Positions 5,555 through 12,396 of a stretch of 26,591 nucleotides of DNA are shown here, piece by piece (position 1 is the first letter of the stretch; each line of letters begins with the position of its first letter). Location of the stretch: positions 1-26,591 of the IMG/VR virus record IMGVR_UViG_3300042549_001975; one strand, 5' to 3'. A model generated the notes under the pieces. It was given only the letters and a program-made list of their open reading frames with translations, did not search any database and was not told the DNA's origin. The translations under genes were made by a program, and so were the position numbers. The stretch comes from a virus.

Positions 5555-7571
5555 TTTTCAACTCCGTGTTCAAAGTTTCGAGGAAGTCGTTTTCCACGTC
5601 CACAACATTGTTCTTTGCATTGTTCATCTGCAACTCAACAATCTTGCTCTTGTTCTTGATGTCCGCTTCCTTGAGCATCAACTCAGCGATCTTGACGCGC
5701 TTGTCAAACTCGTTGGACTCGTTGCCCGCTGGCAGGTTCTTGGTGGTCGATGCGATCACCTTGGCCTGGACCTCTTGCGGCATCAGTTGCGCCTCGGTCA
5801 TCAGCTTGGTCGCCTCTGCCCGGTTCTGCTCGGCCTGCGTGGTGTTGACCGCGATCTGTGCCTGCGCTGCTTGCATCGCCAGTTGCTGCTGCGCCTCTTG
5901 CATTTGCTGCGCCTTTGGATCGGGCTGGCTCATCTGGTCGAGTGCTGACATCAACTCGTAGCGGTTGGTCAGGCTGGAGTTGTTCAAGATGCCCTTCAAG
6001 ATCAGCGGCAGCACTGGGGTGTTTGGCCCCAATGTTTGCAACAGACCAATGAACTGCTGCTGCTCGTACTCGCGGGCGATGATGCCCAGCGTTGCCGTCG
6101 GCAAGAAGCGCATGTCCACGCTCGGGTAACGCTCAGGGTCGAACTGCATGTACCTGAACGCCGCTTTTTGGATGAACGGGATCAGGAAGTCTTCTTGGAA
6201 GTTGACCAGCGTGCGCTTGTACTTCTTGATGATGGTGGCGACCGCCATGCTCATGCCCGCGCCGTCGCGGTTGCCCTGGCTCACCATGCCCTGGCTGTCC
6301 AGCGTGCCCGTGGCCTGCAACAACATGCGCTCAAACTCTTTGGCCGTGTTCAGGTTGTTCAGACTGGTCTCGCCGAACTTGAACGGGTACAGAATCTCCG
6401 CCGGGTTGCCGTTGACCATGAACGCCTTGCCCGGCTTGACCTCAAACCGTGCCCCGCGTGGCAGGCGCGTGGCGTCCATGCCCATCATGGGGCTGGTTGT
6501 CAGCGCCAAGCTGTCTAGGTGTGATCTGACCTGGGCGTCAATCGCCTTTTGCATGTTGTAGGACTTCTCCACCGTGCCACGACCGAGCAATCGGTTGGGC
6601 ACCGTGTCATCTTGGTAGCTGATGACCGGGCGGTCCTTCATCATGTACGGGTTTTCTTCCGCTTTCAGCAGCAGGCCGCCGTTGGCGATCACGACAATCG
6701 CCTCCACCATGTCCGAATAGTCCTCGGCAGCCGAGTCGTCGGGGAACAAAACCGCAACGTCTTCGTCTTTTGGCGTCAGGTATTCGCGGGGCACCAGGCC
6801 GTAGTACTTCAACAACAGCACTTTTTCGTCGCGGTACTGGCTCATCTCCTGCGTCGGCTCCAGATCGGTGTCCTCATACGTCGGGGTGATGTTCACCTTG
6901 CGGTAAATACCCTTCTCGATGCCTTCGACGATCTTATGGATGCCCACATACGACTCAATCGCCACGCCCATGCAGTCGTCCACAGACGTTCCGTTGGGGT
7001 CGAACAAGAAATTCTTGGGGTTGACGGGCATGATCTTGACCGCAATTCGGCTTTTCTCGACCACACCGATGGCCGCTTGGCCCATTTGCCCTGGAATCGC
7101 CTGCGTTGCAGGCTCGAAGATCTTCTCGGTCTTGACGACGATCTCGCCGATGCCCGTGCCGTAGATTTCGGCCATCAGCTCGATCTGATCTATCGCTTTT
7201 CTGATCTTGTCCTGCTTGAAGTCCTCCATGAGCTGCGCTTTGAGCATCTCAACGTCCAACGGGTTGCCGTTGACGTCTTTCAGGTCGTCTTCGATGTCAA
7301 AAAACTCGCCCTGGCCGAAGATCGCTTCCATGATCTCCGCGTGCCGGGTCTCCACCGCCTGCTGGGTGGCCGGGGTCACGATCCTTGAACGCTCAGAATC
7401 CCGTGTTTTGTCTTCTGCCGCCCACTCACCCCGGAAAATACGCTCGTATTCGAGGTAGTCGTCCAGAAAGTTGGTGTTGCGGTAGTCGCGCCAGCGGTCG
7501 CAATGGTCAACAACAAAGGCCGTCAGCTCTTTGTCGTTCTCTGTCGGCTCGTCGAACTCATTTTGATCCAT
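5541..7571 (-). CDS. Portal protein, P22-type
   Basis: A 676-aa head-tail connector subunit expected to form the dodecameric ring through which DNA is packaged and ejected. The N-terminus (W-R-D-Y-R...F-L-D-D-Y-L-E-Y-E-R-I-F-R-G-E-W, then S-R-I-V-T-P-A-T-Q-Q-A-V-E-T) is typical of the long P22-like portal group. The core carries the P-V-I-S-Y-Q-D-D-T-V-P-N-R-L-L-G-R-G-T-V-E region, and a Q-G-N-R-D-G-A-G-M-S-M-A-V stretch is near the middle. The last 140 residues are Gln/Ala-rich helices, as expected for a barrel extending into the capsid. The gene sits directly after the large terminase with 20 nt between. It is usually followed by scaffold and capsid genes, but here a fibre gene follows. Confidence 0.92.
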   Translation of the reverse strand: MDQNEFDEPTENDKELTAFVVDHCDRWRDYRNTNFLDDYLEYERIFRGEWAAEDKTRDSERSRIVTPATQQAVETRHAEIMEAIFGQGEFFDIEDDLKDVNGNPLDVEMLKAQLMEDFKQDKIRKAIDQIELMAEIYGTGIGEIVVKTEKIFEPATQAIPGQMGQAAIGVVEKSRIAVKIMPVNPKNFLFDPNGTSVDDCMGVAIESYVGIHKIVEGIEKGIYRKVNITPTYEDTDLEPTQEMSQYRDEKVLLLKYYGLVPREYLTPKDEDVAVLFPDDSAAEDYSDMVEAIVVIANGGLLLKAEENPYMMKDRPVISYQDDTVPNRLLGRGTVEKSYNMQKAIDAQVRSHLDSLALTTSPMMGMDATRLPRGARFEVKPGKAFMVNGNPAEILYPFKFGETSLNNLNTAKEFERMLLQATGTLDSQGMVSQGNRDGAGMSMAVATIIKKYKRTLVNFQEDFLIPFIQKAAFRYMQFDPERYPSVDMRFLPTATLGIIAREYEQQQFIGLLQTLGPNTPVLPLILKGILNNSSLTNRYELMSALDQMSQPDPKAQQMQEAQQQLAMQAAQAQIAVNTTQAEQNRAEATKLMTEAQLMPQEVQAKVIASTTKNLPAGNESNEFDKRVKIAELMLKEADIKNKSKIVELQMNNAKNNVVDVENDFLETLNTELKNGNR

Positions 7572-7591
7572 TTTGACCCCTATGTCGGTGG

Positions 7592-8851
7592 CTATACCCC
7601 CGATATTACATCCATCGGCTGCCAGTCCTCGTCATCCGCGTCTTCAAAATAGCTGGTGACGGCCAACTGGTCGATGTAGGACAGCGCATCCGGCAAATCG
7701 TCATGGACGCCTTGCGACGGAAACATCAAGAGCTGGTCCACAAACGTGTCCCAGTTCTCTTCGCTGTTCAGGACGATTCTACCGTGTTCAAACCGCCCCT
7801 GCAAAGACCAAATCACCCGGTCGGTCTTCTTCCGGTTGCCGTGCGTCAAATCCACGATGTGACTGTACACGTTGTTCTTCCGCATCAGGTCTGACAAATA
7901 CGGCAAAACCGCGTTCTTGAGCGCCCCTCTTTCGATCCCAATGCTCAATGGCCTGTAGTCGCGCATCTTCATCAGTATCTTGGCCGCCGTTTCACGGATG
8001 TCCCAACGTCCGTGCTCGATCTCTTTCACGAACCACTTGCCGTCGTCCGTCACCTTGACCACTGCAATCGCCGACTCGTCCAGCCGCTTCTTACTGTTCG
8101 CCGCCTGCTTGGCCACTTCCTCGAACCCGGCCAAGTCCACCGCGACGAAATAACTGCCGTAGTCCGGCTCCTCCCCGTACTTGATCCACTCCTCTTTGAA
8201 GACGTCCGCGCCCGCATTGCTGAAGTTGGCCAGGTATTCCTGCTTGAACGCAAACGTAGATAAGGTCTTCTTCGCCGACTCAATCTCGGTTGGGTCGATC
8301 AGCGGGTTGTCCCGCGTGGTGAAGTGCCAGCTCTTCCAGTCGCTGTCCTTTTCCTCCTGCCCCAACTTCCACAGGTCGTAAAACCAGTTGCGCCCTTTTG
8401 GCGTGCCGATGAACATCCCTCGGCCCTTCCTGTCCGACAAGCTGGCCCTGATAACCTGCTCCCACGCCTCTGGCTTGATGTCGGCCACCTCGTCTAGCAC
8501 TGCGTAGGTTAAGGAGACCCCGCGCAGCGTGTCCGGTCGGTCTGCGCCCCTGACGTAGATACGCGCCCCGTTGACCATCGTGATGTCCAAGTTGTTCACG
8601 TGGCTGCTTTGGATCACCTCGCGGCCCAGGTCCAGCAGCAAGTCCCAGATGATCTGCCGCGACTGCCCCATCGTCGGGCTGACGTACAAGACCGCACTGC
8701 CCGGCGGGCACTTGAGCGCCTCAATGATCAGAGTCGTCGCGGCCAGTCTGCTCTTCCCACAGCGCCGCCCAGCGGCGATCACTTTGAACCGCGTCTGGTC
8801 TGCGTAGACCTGCTGCTGCCAGGGCAGCAGTGAGAAGTTCAGGTCAGACAT
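7592..8851 (-). CDS. Terminase large subunit (TerL)
   Basis: A 419-aa packaging motor. The ATPase domain has Walker A A-G-R-R-C-G-K-S at residues 27-34, Walker B with V-L-D-E ending at D120-E121, and the coupling motif G-T-P-K-G-R at 149-154. The C-terminal RNase H-like nuclease has D239 in F-V-A-V-D-L-A-G, E307 in I-G-I-E-R-G and D384/D385/D388 in H-D-D-L-P-D-A-L, giving the three acidic metal-binding positions. It is slightly short for the family but complete. The ATG at 8851 overlaps the end of the upstream small-terminase candidate by 8 nt, so the two are coupled. It acts with the portal encoded next door. Confidence 0.97.
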   Translation of the reverse strand: MSDLNFSLLPWQQQVYADQTRFKVIAAGRRCGKSRLAATTLIIEALKCPPGSAVLYVSPTMGQSRQIIWDLLLDLGREVIQSSHVNNLDITMVNGARIYVRGADRPDTLRGVSLTYAVLDEVADIKPEAWEQVIRASLSDRKGRGMFIGTPKGRNWFYDLWKLGQEEKDSDWKSWHFTTRDNPLIDPTEIESAKKTLSTFAFKQEYLANFSNAGADVFKEEWIKYGEEPDYGSYFVAVDLAGFEEVAKQAANSKKRLDESAIAVVKVTDDGKWFVKEIEHGRWDIRETAAKILMKMRDYRPLSIGIERGALKNAVLPYLSDLMRKNNVYSHIVDLTHGNRKKTDRVIWSLQGRFEHGRIVLNSEENWDTFVDQLLMFPSQGVHDDLPDALSYIDQLAVTSYFEDADDEDWQPMDVISGV

Positions 8852-9203
8852 CTGTAATGTCCTTGACGTTGTAACCGTCCTCTGGCTCTATGACCGTAGG
8901 CTGCTCACCCAGACCCGTGATATTGATCGTGATGGCGCTGCGCTGGTTCTTGTCCTTCTCAAACATACCGATCGGCAGCGTCCTGTCCATGCACATCTTC
9001 AGCGCCGCCATCTGACCAGGGTGCTCATCATTAAGCGCAATCTGGATCACCTTCTCCGCGACATCCTTGCCGCCAGACCTGATCATCAGCTCTTTCAGCT
9101 CCTTGATGCGTTGGTGATCCGTCTTGGGCAGGATCGCAGGCGGGTTCTCTGCGTACCTCTGGATCGTCATCTGCACTGCACTTTGCTTTTTTTTCGTAGA
9201 CAC
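8844..9203 (-). CDS. Putative small terminase subunit / terminase-associated protein
   Basis: A 119-aa protein encoded just upstream of TerL and overlapping it by 8 nt. The N-terminus is basic (S-T-K-K-K-Q). The core is helical (I-K-E-L-K-E-L-M-I-R-S-G-G-K-D-V-A-E-K-V), followed by A-L-N-D-E-H-P-G-Q-M-A-A-L-K-M-C-M-D-R, a motif I recall from proteins that precede TerL in aquatic phages, and a T-I-N-I-T-G-L strand near the end. Location and size fit a DNA-recognition subunit, but no canonical helix-turn-helix is obvious. The start is GTG at 9203 with AAAGGG about 5 nt upstream. Codons 4-6 contain a run of eight A, which is a slippage-prone site. Confidence 0.6.
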   Translation of the reverse strand: MSTKKKQSAVQMTIQRYAENPPAILPKTDHQRIKELKELMIRSGGKDVAEKVIQIALNDEHPGQMAALKMCMDRTLPIGMFEKDKNQRSAITINITGLGEQPTVIEPEDGYNVKDITDV

Positions 9204-9240
9204 TTTGCCCTTTCGGAGTTTTCGCTAGTTTACCTTTTTC

Positions 9241-9295
9241 GGAGGGGAGGGGGGTACAACAATATTGACCGCCGATGCCGACCCCCTCCCCCCCC
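9241..9295. repeat. G-tract/C-tract inverted repeat upstream of terminase
   Basis: The plus strand reads G-rich at 9241-9255 (GGAGGGGAGGGGGGT) and complementary C-rich at 9281-9295. They can pair over about 11 bp with a single-base bulge around a 25-nt loop. The G-rich arm could instead form a G-quadruplex. Position just before the small terminase gene is compatible with a packaging-site or regulatory element, but that is inference. Confidence 0.55.
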
Positions 9296-9320
9296 GTCAA
9301 AAAGTCCAAAATCCTAGGGT

Positions 9321-9486
9321 TTTCCCGATTCTGCTTCGCACAACGTCCATTATGTAAAGTCGATCCTAAGTTATGCACAGAAAAAGTAATACCAAGTGCA
9401 ACAGCGCAGAGTTATGCACCGCCAACTGTGTATAAGTTTTGGATTGGGGCTGTGGATAACTGGGGTCGGCTGGGGAAATCGGGAAA
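9321..9486. repeat. 10-bp inverted repeat bracketing the left DnaA-box cluster
   Basis: TTTCCCGATT at 9321-9330 and its exact complement AATCGGGAAA at 9477-9486. All four left-hand DnaA-box-like sites fall between the arms. Confidence 0.6.
9371..9459. promoter_or_regulatory. Left DnaA-box cluster (4 sites)
   Basis: Sites matching TTATNCACA: TTATGCACA at 9371-9379 (plus), TTATGCACC at 9412-9420 (plus, one mismatch), TTATACACA at 9427-9435 (minus) and TTATCCACA at 9451-9459 (minus). Three perfect boxes and one near match in 89 bp is far above chance. Host DnaA would be the expected ligand; a role in initiation or in titrating DnaA is inference. Confidence 0.75.
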
Positions 9487-9647
9487 GAAAAGAGAGAAAG
9501 GGGCGGGTGGACCTTTTCCCGGGTACCTGCACCACCATAGCCAATCCCAATCACCATGCCAAACCGATAGCATTTACCAATAAATACTTTTATAAGAACC
9601 CAGAACCCAACCACCAGTCAATGCCTTGCCAAGGGCTTTAAACGGGC

Positions 9648-9893
9648 CTACAAGGCTTCGTCAGTTGCTGCCTGTGGGATGACAAGCACAATGCCTTCTC
9701 GTGGCGTATCGGGCCGTAATCCCAAGTTGTAGAAAAGTCTGTACGTATCAATGATCTCAAGGAAGCCAGCAGACATATCACCATCACCAGCAGCGAGGAG
9801 TGTTTCCCGTTCTGCTGGCCCGAGCTTTCGCTGGAAGTGTTTGACATTGGGGTCTGCTGGTCTGCCCAATCCATAAACGCCCATTTGAATCAC
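9648..9893 (-). CDS. Small conserved phage protein within origin region
   Basis: An 81-aa soluble protein with G-V-Y-G-L-G-R-P-A-D-P-N-V-K-H-F near the N-terminus, then L-L-A-A-G-D-G-D-M-S-A-G-F-L-E-I-I-D-T-Y and L-G-L-R-P-D-T-P. I recall similar short proteins from uncultured phages, without a function. The start is either GTG at 9893 or ATG at 9884 (three codons in); neither has a strong ribosome binding site. It lies between the two DnaA-box clusters, in the same direction as the primase/helicase upstream. That placement makes a replication or copy-control role attractive but unproven. Confidence 0.65.
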   Translation of the reverse strand: MIQMGVYGLGRPADPNVKHFQRKLGPAERETLLAAGDGDMSAGFLEIIDTYRLFYNLGLRPDTPREGIVLVIPQAATDEAL

Positions 9894-10004
9894 CGTCTTT
9901 CAAAAAAAGTAGGCGACCAAGAAAGTCACCACATTAAAAAGTTATCCACAGGCTAAGTCCAAAAAACTCAGCAACCCCAAAAACCCCTGCAACGCCTTGA
10001 CCCT

Positions 10005-10033
10005 TGACCCCAACCCTAAAGGGTTGGGGGTCA
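10005..10033. repeat. Strong hairpin within iteron array
   Basis: TGACCCCAACCC pairs with GGGTTGGGGGTCA across a TAAA loop: a 12-bp, mostly G-C stem with one bulged G. There is no T-tract on either strand, so it is not a typical intrinsic terminator. It could be a structured single-strand initiation or priming site. Confidence 0.65.
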
Positions 10034-10086
10034 GGGAGGGTCAACTTTGGCGCTGTTTTGCCCATTTTTGACCCTGACCCTGACTT

Positions 10087-10100
10087 TGACCCTAGGGTCA
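10087..10100. repeat. Perfect 14-bp palindrome TGACCCTAGGGTCA
   Basis: Two iteron copies head to head. This is a likely binding site for a dimeric protein, either as an operator or for copy control of the origin. Confidence 0.65.
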
Positions 10101-10133
10101 TTTAGGGTCAACCTTTTAAAAGTTATCCACAGG

Positions 10134-12149
10134 TTATCCACAGTTGCTTTTCCGCATCATCATGCTACTGGCATTGACCTCATCCGTCATGATCCACCCA
10201 TGTTCCGTGTTTTGGATCATGTCAGCCTGGAGTAATGCGCCGATCAATTTGTCGTTATAGGACGGGTTGATCATGTTGCGCACGGTGCGCTCGGCGTTAC
10301 CGTCTTGGGCCAGTTTGTCCTTGAGGGCTGATCGACTGAGGTAGGGCAGGTCATCCCTGACCTCGGCGCCGGATGCCCACCAAGCGTTTTCCCAAGTCTT
10401 GCGGTGACCGTCGATCTTGGAGTCTTTCTTGGTGGGTGCGGCTGGGGCTTCGGCTTGGGTGGTGATGGCGCTAGTGACGGGTTGGTTGTCCTCGTCGTAC
10501 CAGCCTGGGATAGTGACTTGCTGGAGGTTGAGGTGGATTGGCTCGGCCATTTCGGCGTCTTTGGACTTGCGCTGGACCAATTGCATGGGCTGGTTGTCTT
10601 TGCCTGGGATGACGCTGATCTCGATGTCGAGAGCGCCGCGCCATGCGGATGAGCCTCGGGCGCGGTGTTGGGCCTCGTCTGAGACGCCGGTGTGGTGAAC
10701 CAAGATGACGGTGCAGTTGAACTCCATCATCAGGTTGCCGCAGGCGTCCAGCATGGTCTTGGCGTCTTGGGCGCTGTTCTCGTCTCCGGCAAGGAAACGG
10801 TGTAGGGTATCAACCACGATCACCTTGGGGGTCTCGGGTAGTATTCGGATGTGCTCGACGACTTTGAGGTAGCCAGCGGGGGTGTTCAGGTCGCAGCCGT
10901 GCTTGGATAGCCACATGTTGAGCTTGCCTGACTGATGGTGGTGCTTCCAAGCGGCGATTCGGCCTTTGAGGCCGTGGTGGCCCTCACCAGCCAGGTAGAC
11001 CACATGGCCGGGGCGAACTTTGTTGCCGCACCAGTCGGTGGTGCTGCTGGCAATGCGCAGGCACCAGTCGAGCACCACGAATGTCTTACCGCCACCGGAG
11101 GGGCCGTGGACCATGACAAGGGCTTGGTCCTGAATCCAGCGCTTGACCAACCATGAGATGGGGCTGGGTTGGGCTGAGAACTCGTCGGCGGGGATGAGCC
11201 AATCATCATGTGTTGGGGCAAGAAGGCTGGCTAAGTCGTTGCCAGACTTCACATAATCGTTGGCATCGCCTTGGACTGGTGGAACCACTGTGCGTGCGCC
11301 GTACTTGGCACTGGCCTGCTCGGCGTAGCGTTGGCCAACACCAGAGGCGTCATTGTCGGCGACGATCACGATTTCTTGGGTTGGGCCGTGCATCTCGCGC
11401 AGCTTGCCTGTGACGGGGACAAGGTTGCTGGCGCTGTAGGCCACGATCACAGGGCGATTGGTGATCTCGTGGATGGTTGCAGCGGTGGCAAAGCCTTCGG
11501 CCACATAAAGCGGCCCAAGCTCATCCAGTGAGCCTAGCTGCCAGAACTTACCGCCAGTTTGCCCGCCGGGATGATAGAGCTTGCCACCATCGTGTGCAAT
11601 GTACTGGAGGGTGCTTAAGCTGCCGTCCTGATCGTACAAAGGCACCATCAGGCGACCATCACCCGTAATGCGTGCGCCATGCACGCCAATGCCCTTGTTG
11701 GACAGGTAGGGGTGCTCTGGGCTGGCCGGGTTTGCTGTGGCCCAAATTTGCTCAACTGTCTCGCTGGCAACTTGGTGCTGGCGAATGATCTCTGCATCTC
11801 GCACGGCTTTGGACTCGGCGAGGCGCTTGACATGCACCATTTCTTCAGTGTGCGTGAGCTTGCGGCCAACGTCTGCCCTGAAAGTGGCCTCGATGCCTGC
11901 CCTCCAGCAGCCGAATCGGCCCGCTGGGATGCCATCACCAAACACCAAATACCAACCCGGCTTGTCAATGCCGGGCTTGCCTTTTGTGCCAGATTTAAAG
12001 CGATGAATCTTGCCGTCCATATCAATGTGATCTGGTGGCTCAAGGCCAGCGGCGCGGATGGCATCAATTAGCTGGGCTTCAGGGGATGCAACCAGTTTTT
12101 CTGGGGATGGCGACCAAGGGCCGCCAAGGATGTTTGAGAGGTCAGCCAT
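10134..12149 (-). CDS. Primase/helicase: TOPRIM domain plus RepA-type AAA ATPase
   Basis: A 671-aa replication protein. Its N-terminal half (about 30-310) is primase-like. A TOPRIM fold is marked by V-A-E-G-F-A-T-A (E218) and I-V-I-V-A-D-N-D (D265, D267). The C-terminal half is a RecA-fold helicase of the RepA/AAA_25 type, with Walker A G-P-S-G-G-G-K-T (349-356), Walker B V-I-V-V-D (443-447) and V-H-H-T-G (484-488). The remaining C-terminus may be a DNA-binding tail. It should unwind and prime DNA at the fork. The ATG at 12149 has AAGG 7 nt upstream and overlaps the HTH regulator by 8 nt. Its stop codon lies inside a DnaA box of the putative origin. I see no zinc-binding motif of the DnaG/T7 gp4 kind. 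Confidence 0.92.
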   Translation of the reverse strand: MADLSNILGGPWSPSPEKLVASPEAQLIDAIRAAGLEPPDHIDMDGKIHRFKSGTKGKPGIDKPGWYLVFGDGIPAGRFGCWRAGIEATFRADVGRKLTHTEEMVHVKRLAESKAVRDAEIIRQHQVASETVEQIWATANPASPEHPYLSNKGIGVHGARITGDGRLMVPLYDQDGSLSTLQYIAHDGGKLYHPGGQTGGKFWQLGSLDELGPLYVAEGFATAATIHEITNRPVIVAYSASNLVPVTGKLREMHGPTQEIVIVADNDASGVGQRYAEQASAKYGARTVVPPVQGDANDYVKSGNDLASLLAPTHDDWLIPADEFSAQPSPISWLVKRWIQDQALVMVHGPSGGGKTFVVLDWCLRIASSTTDWCGNKVRPGHVVYLAGEGHHGLKGRIAAWKHHHQSGKLNMWLSKHGCDLNTPAGYLKVVEHIRILPETPKVIVVDTLHRFLAGDENSAQDAKTMLDACGNLMMEFNCTVILVHHTGVSDEAQHRARGSSAWRGALDIEISVIPGKDNQPMQLVQRKSKDAEMAEPIHLNLQQVTIPGWYDEDNQPVTSAITTQAEAPAAPTKKDSKIDGHRKTWENAWWASGAEVRDDLPYLSRSALKDKLAQDGNAERTVRNMINPSYNDKLIGALLQADMIQNTEHGWIMTDEVNASSMMMRKSNCG

Positions 12150-12327
12150 GAGTTACCTTCCGGCTCTCTAAATAGTCCGACAAAGCCTGCAAGACCTTGT
12201 GCGTTGGGTTGGCGCTAGGGTTGTCACGCACTTGCCGAATGGTGTTGTAGTGCAGGCCTGTGGCCTCTGCCACCCTAATGGGCATTCGGTCTGAAAGTGC
12301 TTGGCGTATTTGTTCGAGCGTCATCAT
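12142..12327 (-). CDS. Small HTH DNA-binding protein (Cro/XRE-like)
   Basis: A 61-aa protein consisting almost entirely of a helix-turn-helix: L-E-Q-I-R-Q-A-L, then I-R-V-A-E-A-T-G-L-H-Y-N-T-I-R-Q-V-R-D-N-P, then a C-terminal helix V-L-Q-A-L-S-D-Y-L-E. The V-A-x-x-T-G-L-x-x-x-T-I-R run is the recognition-helix pattern of XRE/Cro-type regulators. I chose ATG 12327 (with a second ATG at 12324) because AAGGA lies 7 nt upstream. A longer frame to 12420 would run across the promoter region. It is the first gene leftward from the divergent promoters, so it likely represses one or both of them. Confidence 0.82.
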   Translation of the reverse strand: MMTLEQIRQALSDRMPIRVAEATGLHYNTIRQVRDNPSANPTHKVLQALSDYLESRKVTHG

Positions 12328-12353
12328 GTTTTTGTCCTTGTTTGAAAAAATTG

Positions 12354-12381
12354 TTGTGATGTGCGAATCATACGCTACAAT
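12354..12381 (+). promoter_or_regulatory. Candidate early rightward promoter
   Basis: TTGTGA at 12354-12359 and TACAAT at 12376-12381 with a 16-bp spacer, leading to the 12436 start with a leader of about 45 nt. The match is moderate and not unique; it overlaps the leftward candidate. Confidence 0.5.
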
Positions 12382-12396
12382 ATTGCTACACCACAA
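12367..12396 (-). promoter_or_regulatory. Candidate leftward promoter for HTH and primase genes
   Basis: On the minus strand, TATGAT (12372-12367) with TTGTGG (12396-12391) 18 bp upstream. The -10 is a good match but the -35 is weak. It overlaps the rightward promoter, so the two cannot easily be occupied together. Confidence 0.4.
12374..12390. promoter_or_regulatory. Candidate operator in divergent region
   Basis: GCTACA is repeated at 12374-12379 and 12385-12390, 11 bp apart on the same face of the helix. The palindrome CAATATTG lies at 12378-12385 between them. The site covers the -10 of the rightward promoter, the expected place for a repressor such as the adjacent HTH protein to act. 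Confidence 0.45.

Larger units (their letters stand above)
9204..9647. other. Non-coding region upstream of terminase, left part of origin region
   Basis: 444 bases without a convincing gene. From the terminase side it holds a G-rich/C-rich inverted repeat (9241-9295), a 10-bp inverted repeat (9321-9330 with 9477-9486) enclosing four DnaA-box-like sites, and a purine-rich tract (about 9477-9508). An AT-rich stretch follows at 9570-9600. Short open frames here lack a ribosome binding site and protein-like composition. Leader or promoter for the terminase operon should also lie here, but I see no strong -10/-35 pair. Confidence 0.7.
9997..10111. repeat. Iteron-like TTGACCCT array, mixed orientation
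   Basis: Copies in plus orientation: 9997-10004, 10004-10011 (last base C), 10068-10075, 10075-10081 (TGACCCT) and 10086-10093. Copies in inverse orientation (AGGGTCAA): 10037-10044, 10094-10100 (AGGGTCA) and 10104-10111. Eight copies lie in 115 bp. A binding site for an initiator or regulator is the simplest reading. Confidence 0.7.
9937..10142. other. Putative plasmid-like replication origin
   Basis: The segment is flanked by DnaA boxes. One TTATCCACA lies at 9942-9950. Two more lie at 10123-10131 and 10134-10142, spaced 11 bp (one helical turn). A 16-bp sequence, AAAAGTTATCCACAGG, is repeated exactly at 9937-9952 and 10118-10133. Between them lie eight TTGACCCT-type repeats, a 14-bp palindrome and a long hairpin, with short AT-rich tracts next to the boxes (9931-9940, 10111-10121). 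This combination of DnaA boxes, iterons and AT-rich flank, beside a RepA-type primase/helicase gene, is the layout of theta-replicating plasmid origins. The last box overlaps the stop codon of that gene. No polymerase gene is seen in the window, consistent with reliance on host replication. Confidence 0.75.

Noticed and set aside
5010-5948. 312-aa plus-strand open frame opposite the fibre and portal genes
   Set aside because: It lies antisense to two genes with clear motifs, has biased Ser/Leu-rich composition from reading the collagen and helical codons backwards, and has no ribosome binding site.
6549-7388. 279-aa plus-strand open frame opposite the portal
   Set aside because: Antisense shadow of the portal gene; the composition (His/Val/Leu/Asp-rich) is typical of a complement frame.
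9275-9614. Short open frames on both strands in the origin region
   Set aside because: They span DnaA boxes and the inverted repeats, lack a ribosome binding site and look like translated non-coding sequence.
10005-10033. Hairpin as intrinsic transcription terminator
   Set aside because: No T-tract follows on either strand; kept only as a structured element.
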